Source: DAOUMU01 sp034409055
GTDB taxonomy: Bacteria > Chloroflexota > Anaerolineae > 4572-78 > J111
Direction: 5' to 3'
DNA length: 10,878 bases
NCBI GenBank assembly: GCA_034409055.1
Contig: DAOUMU010000407.1
Location: 1-10,878, forward strand
Shown here one piece after another: positions 6,469 through 10,878 of the stretch. Below the pieces are notes generated by a model. That model made no database searches. It worked only from the letters and a program-made list of their open reading frames with translations, and was not told the DNA's origin. The translations under genes and the position numbers were made by a program. Within the stretch, counting starts at the first letter, position 1. Each line of letters opens with the position of its first letter.

Positions 6469-9400
6469 ATGTCAGACACGCATCAACAAAAAGTGACCCA
6501 ACTGAACCAAGAGATTGACCAACTACGCGAACAAGGCCGGTTTGAGCAGGCCATTGCCAAAGCGGCTGAAGTGTATCAGCTTATTGGCCAATCGGTGGGC
6601 CAAGATCAGCCCGAGTTTGCCACGGCGGTCAATCAATTGGGCGAGCTATACCAGGCCGCCGGCAACTACGATCAGGCCAAATCACTGTACCCGTGGGCCT
6701 TACAGATTAAACGTAAAGCCCTGGGCCAGCACCACCCGGAGATGGCCCAAATTCTGAACAACCTGGGCGAACTGAACCGGCTCATGGGCGACCACACCCA
6801 GGCTGAAAAACACCTGAAAGAAGGGCTAGAGATCAGGCGCACGGCGCTCGGGGAAACCCACCCCACGGTTGGGCAAAGCCTGAACAGCCTAGCCCGGCTA
6901 GCCCAGGATCGAGGCCACTATGCTGAAGCCCAGTCCCTTTATGAGCAAGCCTTAGCGCTTAGACGCACCGCCCTGGGCGAGACCGACCCGGAGATGGCTC
7001 AAACTCTGAATGACCTGGCCGGGCTGTACCAGGCCCAGGGACAGTACGGGCAGGCCAGGCAGCTTTACGAACAAGCCCTACAGATCAGGCAGACGGCTTT
7101 GCCCGAGACCCACCCGGAGGTGGGGCATAGTCTGAACAATCTGGCCGGGCTGTATTACGAACTGGGCGACTACCGCCGGGCTGAGCCACTTTATCAACAA
7201 GCCCTGGCCATCAATGGCCAGGTTTTAGGGGAGGCACATCCGGCCTATGCCGGTAGCCTGGATCACCTGGCCAAACTGTACCAGGCCATGGGGGACTATG
7301 ACCGGGCCGAGCTGTTTTATCAACAAGCCCTACAAATCAGGCGGAAAATCTTGGGGGAGAAACACCCCGATTTCGCCCAAAGCGTGGCTAATCTGGCCGG
7401 GCTGCACTATACCAAAGGGGATTACGACAAGGCCAAAGGGCTTCAACAGTGGGCCTGGCAAATCAAAGGCAAAGCCCTGGGCCAAAAGCACCCGGAGGTG
7501 GCCCAAAGCCAGGAAGATTTGGCCAGGATATGGGCGGCGATGGGGGATTATACCCGGGCCGAGGGGCTGCTTGAAGAGGCCCTGGCCATCAAACGCACGG
7601 CTTTGGGCGAGCAGCATGCCGATGTGGCCACCAGTCTCGACCATCTGGCAGAGTTATACCGGGCTATGGGCGACTACGCCAAGGCCGAACCCTGTTACCG
7701 GCAGGTTCTGCAAATCCGGCAGGCAATCTTGAACCCAACCCATCCCGACCTGGCCACCAGCCTGAACAATCTGGCCGAGTTGTACCAGGAGATCGGGGAC
7801 TATACCCAGGCCGAGTCGCGCTACGAACAAGCCCTGGAGATCAGGCGCGCCGCCCTGGGCGAGACCCACCCGGCCTTTGCCGAAAGTCTCAACAATCTGG
7901 CCGGGTTGCACTACGCCAGGGGCAACTTGGACCAGGCAAAGCCGCTTTTTGAACAGGTGCTGACTATCAGGCGGGCGGCTTTGGGCGAAAAACATCCCGA
8001 CGTGGCCCGGAGCCTCGATCACCTGGCCGAGCTATACCGGGCTAGTGGTCACTACACCGAGGCTAAGCCGCTCTATAAAGAAGCGGTGGAGATCTGGCAA
8101 GCCACGGTCGGCCAAGCGCACCCGGCTTTTGCCCACAGCCTGCATCATCTGGCCGAGCTACAGCAGGCCCAGGGCGATTACGACCAGGCCAAGGCCATGT
8201 ATCAATGGGCCTTACAGATCAGGCAGAAGAGTGTGGGCCAGGTTCACCCAGACGTGGCCCAAAATCTGAATGACCTGGCCACGCTCTATACCGCCCTGGG
8301 GCTCATCCCCCTGGCCTTAACCACCATCCAGCAAGCCACGGATATCAACGACCAGATGATTGGCCAGGTGTTTTCCATCGGTTCTGAGCGCCAACGGATG
8401 GCCTATCTAAAAACCTTTGGCCAAAATTTTGATACGTTTCTGTCTCTCATTACCCAACACCTGGCCGATTCGCCCCCGGCGGTGCAGTCAGGTTTGGACA
8501 TGATCCTGCGCCGCAAAGCCCTCGGGGCCGAGGCATTGGCGGCCCAGCGAGATGCCCTGATGAGCGATCAGTATCCCGCCTTAAAATCCAGGTTGCAAGA
8601 ACTGAAGGAGCTACGCCAACGTCTGGCTCAAAAGACCCTGGCCGGGCCCGGTCCGGAGGGATTGGAACGTCACCAGCAGACGTTAACCGAATGGCGGCGG
8701 CAAAAAGAGGAGTTGGAAGCCGCACTGGCCCGGCAGATACCGGAAATGAACCTGACCCGCAAACTTCAGGCCGTCAATCAGCCAGTCGTGACCAAGGCCC
8801 TGCCCGAGGGGACGGTCCTGGTAGAGTTTGTCCGCTTTAATCCGTTCGATTTCAGGGCCGTACCGGCCGAGAACCAGTCTCAATGGCAGCCGGCCCGTTA
8901 TTTGGCCTTTGTCTTGCCAGCCGGCCAGGCAAATAATGCCCAGATGATCGATCTGGGGGAAGCCAAGCCGATTGAACAGATGATTGCTGCCTACCGCACC
9001 GCCATTACCGGCGAGGTCGAGGGTGAAGATCGGGGGGCCACCAGGAGAAAGAAACCCAAAGATGTCCTCTCTCAGGAACTGACTGTCGGTGGAGAACTAC
9101 GGGCCACCCTGTTCAATCCCCTCCTGCCTGCCCTGAACAATTGCCGCCGTATTTTCTTAGCCCCCGATGGCGACCTGACCCGCCTGCCCTTTGAAATCCT
9201 GCCCACCGATAACAAGCGGCGATTGATCGATGATTATCAGTTTAGCTATCTCAGCGTGGCCCGGGATGTGCTTCGCTTCGGGGTCGAGTCCTCCGGTCAG
9301 TCCACGGCTTCCCTGGTCGTCGCTGACCCGGACTTTAACCTGGTTAGCCACCAGCCGTCAGCGATCAGCGATCAGCGGTCAGCCGCCAGCGGCCGGCGGT

Positions 9401-10131
9401 CACACGACCTGAACCGGGCCGGATTATACTTTGGTCGTCTACCGGGTACACGGAAAGAAGGCCAACAAATCGCCGACATGCTGGGGGTTTCACCGCTCCT
9501 GGCAGAGGCGGCCCTGGAGGGCAAGCTCAAAGCGCACGGCTCGCCGCGTATTCTGCACATCGCCACGCACGGTTTTTTCCTGGAAGACCAGGAACTGGCC
9601 CCGAATGAAGAGCGGCTCGATGTCGAGCCTGGCGGTCCGGAAAGCGACAAAGGGCTGGGTCGCCTGACCTACGGTCTGGAAAACCCGCTGCTGCGCTCGG
9701 GGCTGGCCCTGGCCGGGGTCAACACCTGGCTCGAAGGGGGCGCGCTCCCTCCCGACGCCGAAGATGCCATCCTGACCGCCGAGGATGTCTCGGCCCTGGA
9801 TCTCCTGGCCACCGAGTTGGTCGTCCTCTCGGCCTGCGAAACCGGCCTGGGCGAAGTGCAGGTCGGCGAAGGGGTCTTTGGCTTGCGCCGGGCCTTTGTT
9901 CTGGCCGGGGCCAAAACCCTGGTCATGAGCCTGTGGAAAGTACCGGATCAACAAACCCAGGAACTCATGACCGATTTCTACCGTCGTATCCTGGCCGGCG
10001 AACCCCGCGCCGCCGCTCTACGCGAAGCCCAGTTGGCCTTGAAAGCGCAGTATCCCGATCCGTTGTATTGGGGAGCGTTTATTTGCCAGGGGGAGCCGGG
10101 ACCGCTAGACCTCCATTTCAAAAGTTTTTAG
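6469..10131 (+). CDS. long TPR-CHAT protease with 14 kinesin-light-chain-type repeats
   Basis: Protein of 1220 residues. After a short N-terminal helical region, residues 42-629 are 14 back-to-back 42-residue TPR units of the kinesin-light-chain type, each like ALGETHPxxAxSLNNLA followed by GDYxxAExLYxxALxI. Residues 630-765 are helical, with a charged coiled-coil-like part near 700-765. The CHAT domain begins near 780. Its catalytic pair is His1034 in ILHIATHGFF and Cys1123 in LSACETGLGE, followed by the usual GLRRAFVLAGAKTLVMSLW strand. A basic loop RGATRRKK (855-862) and a low-complexity insert (961-976) lie inside the domain. The protein is much longer than the other TPR-CHAT here, and the two CHAT parts differ clearly, so this is not a recent duplication. 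The likely role is a sensor protease whose TPR superhelix binds a partner. The gene follows the previous one in the same direction after 144 bases, possibly in the same transcript. Substrate unknown. Confidence 0.92.
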   Translation: MSDTHQQKVTQLNQEIDQLREQGRFEQAIAKAAEVYQLIGQSVGQDQPEFATAVNQLGELYQAAGNYDQAKSLYPWALQIKRKALGQHHPEMAQILNNLGELNRLMGDHTQAEKHLKEGLEIRRTALGETHPTVGQSLNSLARLAQDRGHYAEAQSLYEQALALRRTALGETDPEMAQTLNDLAGLYQAQGQYGQARQLYEQALQIRQTALPETHPEVGHSLNNLAGLYYELGDYRRAEPLYQQALAINGQVLGEAHPAYAGSLDHLAKLYQAMGDYDRAELFYQQALQIRRKILGEKHPDFAQSVANLAGLHYTKGDYDKAKGLQQWAWQIKGKALGQKHPEVAQSQEDLARIWAAMGDYTRAEGLLEEALAIKRTALGEQHADVATSLDHLAELYRAMGDYAKAEPCYRQVLQIRQAILNPTHPDLATSLNNLAELYQEIGDYTQAESRYEQALEIRRAALGETHPAFAESLNNLAGLHYARGNLDQAKPLFEQVLTIRRAALGEKHPDVARSLDHLAELYRASGHYTEAKPLYKEAVEIWQATVGQAHPAFAHSLHHLAELQQAQGDYDQAKAMYQWALQIRQKSVGQVHPDVAQNLNDLATLYTALGLIPLALTTIQQATDINDQMIGQVFSIGSERQRMAYLKTFGQNFDTFLSLITQHLADSPPAVQSGLDMILRRKALGAEALAAQRDALMSDQYPALKSRLQELKELRQRLAQKTLAGPGPEGLERHQQTLTEWRRQKEELEAALARQIPEMNLTRKLQAVNQPVVTKALPEGTVLVEFVRFNPFDFRAVPAENQSQWQPARYLAFVLPAGQANNAQMIDLGEAKPIEQMIAAYRTAITGEVEGEDRGATRRKKPKDVLSQELTVGGELRATLFNPLLPALNNCRRIFLAPDGDLTRLPFEILPTDNKRRLIDDYQFSYLSVARDVLRFGVESSGQSTASLVVADPDFNLVSHQPSAISDQRSAASGRRSHDLNRAGLYFGRLPGTRKEGQQIADMLGVSPLLAEAALEGKLKAHGSPRILHIATHGFFLEDQELAPNEERLDVEPGGPESDKGLGRLTYGLENPLLRSGLALAGVNTWLEGGALPPDAEDAILTAEDVSALDLLATELVVLSACETGLGEVQVGEGVFGLRRAFVLAGAKTLVMSLWKVPDQQTQELMTDFYRRILAGEPRAAALREAQLALKAQYPDPLYWGAFICQGEPGPLDLHFKSF
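6592..8355 (+). repeat. 14 x 126-base coding tandem repeat (TPR array)
   Basis: Fourteen in-register units of exactly 126 bases (42 residues), with no indel between them, run from SVGQDQPEFA to ATDINDQ. Units 1, 7 and 13 share a YD(Q/K)AK...WA.QI..K signature and are followed by units starting .(L/V)GQ.HP..AQ, giving a six-unit (756-base) higher-order period. Units 6, 9 and 12 share SLDHLA. The pattern suggests growth partly by duplication of multi-unit blocks. Confidence 0.9.
9350..9398 (+). repeat. heptamer repeat inside the CHAT coding region
   Basis: Seven successive 7-base units: ACCAGCC, GTCAGCG, ATCAGCG, ATCAGCG, GTCAGCC, GCCAGCG, GCCGGCG. Three units make 21 bases, so the protein shows a 7-residue echo (SAISDQR, SAASGRR). 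Similar TCAGCGA-type heptamers are, to my knowledge, usually intergenic in some environmental bacteria. Here the repeat falls in a variable loop between the VVADPDFNL and RLPGTRKEG segments of the CHAT domain and keeps the frame open. Confidence 0.75.
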
Positions 10132-10188
10132 GGTGATTGTTCACTGCATGGGTCTAAGTATCCGAGATTAAATGGCTCATTAACAAAT

Positions 10189-10205
10189 GATGAGGTACAG
10201 TAGAG
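10189..10205 (+). repeat. 17-base direct repeat, left copy
   Basis: GATGAGGTACAGTAGAG. It matches the right copy at 10712 in 16 of 17 bases. It lies 43 bases before the transposase start. It may be part of the element's leader or a recombination scar. Confidence 0.65.
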
Positions 10206-10224
10206 ATGATCTTATCCCTGACAG

Positions 10225-10232
10225 AAAGGAGG
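10225..10232 (+). promoter_or_regulatory. ribosome binding site of the transposase remnant
   Basis: AAAGGAGG is a strong Shine-Dalgarno sequence but lies 16 bases from the ATG at 10249, longer than usual. GAGATGA (10203-10209) and TCATCTC (10234-10240) are perfect complements, with the Shine-Dalgarno in the 24-base loop. A folded stem would bring the site closer to the start codon in effect. No other in-frame start is closer. Confidence 0.5.
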
Positions 10233-10248
10233 TTCATCTCAACGTACT

Positions 10249-10716
10249 ATGGCCTGTCCTGTTTACAAACATAAAATCAAACTGAGTGGCAAGGAGAAGC
10301 AAGAACTCCGCCAAGCCAAAAAGAAAGGCCGCAAAAAGGCCCGCTTGGTGATCCGAATTCTGATCATTCTCTTAGCTGATGCTGGCAAAACGCTGGTCCA
10401 AACGGCCGACCTGTTGGGTTGTTGCCCACAAACTGTCTTAAACCAACGTAAACGGTTTCTGGAACGCCGGGCCGAAGGTCCGGTCACCGCCTTAACCGAT
10501 TTGCCCCGCAGGGGTCGGCCGGTCACTTATGGACCCAAAGAACGGGCCCAGGTGATTGTCACCGTGTGCGAAACCTTGCACGAGCATCAATTGCCACTCA
10601 GCCGCTTTGCCATCAGCGATTTGCAGCGCATTGTGGTCAAGCAAGCCGACTTCACTACCGGACACTTTTTTGATAATCAAAAGAGACGGGACAAACAGCC
10701 CAAAAATGTCAGATGA
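10249..10716 (+). pseudogene. truncated IS630-like transposase, N-terminal half
   Basis: Open frame of 155 residues. Residues 1-30 are very basic. Residues 35-75 form a helix-turn-helix (AGKTLVQTADLLGCCPQTVLNQ). Then come DLPRRGRPVTYGP and HQLPLSRFAISDLQRIV, an order typical of the DNA-binding half of IS630/Tc1-mariner-type transposases. The DDE catalytic half is absent: after about residue 136 (near 10655) the sequence becomes polar and lower in GC and stops at 10714-10716, inside the right direct repeat. No other frame beyond this point continues a transposase, so it is a deletion remnant rather than a frameshifted ORFA/ORFB pair. It may be related to how the upstream protease module moved, but no complete element is seen. 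Confidence 0.7.
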
Positions 10717-10728
10717 GGTATAGTAGAG
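10712..10728 (+). repeat. 17-base direct repeat, right copy
   Basis: GATGAGGTATAGTAGAG. It differs from the left copy at one base (C to T) and lies 523 bases downstream of it. The TGA stop of the transposase remnant is formed by its first bases, so the reading frame ends exactly where this repeat begins. This is consistent with a deletion or a second element's left end. Confidence 0.65.
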
Positions 10729-10776
10729 GGCAATCACATCTCAGGAGAGAGACAATAGACATTATAGAGATTTAAT

Positions 10777-10805
10777 TTGACAGCATCGTACCTGAAAAGT
10801 AATCT
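10777..10805 (+). promoter_or_regulatory. sigma70-type promoter for the right-edge gene
   Basis: A perfect -35 TTGACA at 10777-10782 is followed after 17 bases by TAATCT at 10800-10805, which keeps the three most conserved -10 positions (TA...T). Transcription would start near 10812, leaving a leader of about 35 bases before the ATG at 10847. It lies just downstream of the insertion remnant. Confidence 0.5.
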
Positions 10806-10808
10806 TGT

Positions 10809-10829
10809 TGTTCTGTGTAATCCAGAACA
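10809..10829. promoter_or_regulatory. dyad, possible operator or leader hairpin
   Basis: TGTTCTG (10809-10815) and CAGAACA (10823-10829) are perfect seven-base arms around a seven-base spacer. The dyad sits on the predicted transcription start and ends one base before the ribosome binding site, so it could be a repressor site or an RNA hairpin affecting translation. The half-site order is opposite to GAAC-N-GTTC LexA boxes. Confidence 0.45.
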
Positions 10830-10830
10830 C

Positions 10831-10837
10831 AAGGAGG
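10831..10837 (+). promoter_or_regulatory. ribosome binding site of the right-edge gene
   Basis: AAGGAGG, a near-perfect Shine-Dalgarno sequence, lies nine bases before the ATG at 10847. This is the strongest such site in the window and is the main support for a gene starting here. Confidence 0.75.
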
Positions 10838-10846
10838 GCAGAAGCC

Positions 10847-10878
10847 ATGATCAGGTATCAGAAATTATCGCAACACCG
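10847..10878 (+). CDS. start of an unidentified gene, cut by the window edge
   Basis: Only the first ten codons and two bases are present (MIRYQKLSQH). The call rests on a strong ribosome binding site, a plausible promoter and dyad upstream, and an open frame to the edge. Nothing can be said about the product. It appears to have its own promoter, so it need not belong to the protease module. Confidence 0.55.
   Translation, partial: MIRYQKLSQH

Noticed and set aside
3691..10131. A Craspase-like type III-E CRISPR system, because of the TPR-CHAT proteins
   Set aside because: No gRAMP/Cas7-11, Csx30, Cas1/Cas2 or repeat-spacer array is present, and two different TPR-CHAT genes occur with a caspase instead.
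10187..10285. Small open frame starting ATGATGAGGTAC before the transposase
   Set aside because: It overlaps the transposase in another frame, has no ribosome binding site of its own, and shows no recognisable similarity.
10140..10656. TTCACT at 10140 and 10651 as ends of the insertion element
   Set aside because: Only six bases match, the distances to the 17-base repeats differ, and such a match is expected by chance.
10809..10829. LexA/SOS box
   Set aside because: The half-sites read GTTC then GAAC, the reverse of the GAAC-spacer-GTTC order of the Gram-positive type box.

Overview
The window looks like an accessory locus from a GC-rich environmental bacterium. Chloroflexota (Anaerolineae or Caldilineae type) is my best guess, from the many caspase/CHAT/TPR proteins, palindromic intergenic repeats and a heptamer repeat lying inside a gene. 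No rRNA or housekeeping gene is present to confirm this. All recognisable genes lie on the + strand.

Layout. Bases 1-166 are non-coding and hold a degenerate inverted repeat, then a clear ribosome binding site. Bases 167-3694 encode an 1175-residue protein with an N-terminal metacaspase-like domain (catalytic His98/Cys165), a DUF4384-like middle, and a C-terminal alpha/beta hydrolase (Ser987, Asp1127, His1157). The next gene (3703-6324; a TTG start at 3691 would overlap the first gene by four bases) encodes a TPR protein with a long disordered hinge and a C-terminal CHAT protease domain (His739/Cys784). A 144-base gap contains two adjacent perfect hairpins that together form a 55-base palindrome. 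The third gene (6469-10131) has a 14-unit, 42-residue TPR array, a coiled coil, and a second CHAT domain (His1034/Cys1123). The right end (10132-10878) is lower in GC. It holds a truncated IS630-like transposase bracketed by 17-base direct repeats, then a promoter, a dyad and a strong ribosome binding site for a gene that runs off the window.

How the genes may work together. Three consecutive genes carry three separate clan CD cysteine protease domains, all with intact catalytic pairs, and the only non-protease enzyme domain is the alpha/beta hydrolase fused to the caspase-like domain. The linker between caspase and hydrolase contains five copies of a short motif, (S/A)(T/I)R(A/S)(A/V/L), 27-37 residues apart, and the second protein's hinge has similar Arg motifs. 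I infer a proteolytic relay: the TPR arrays sense something, a CHAT or caspase domain is activated, and cleavage at the Arg motifs releases or switches on the hydrolase, perhaps against membrane lipids. This resembles bacterial caspase/CHAT cell-death and anti-phage modules (gasdermin operons, the TPR-CHAT of type III-E CRISPR), but no gasdermin, CRISPR effector or array is visible, so the effector would be the hydrolase. The domains are seen; the relay is a hypothesis.
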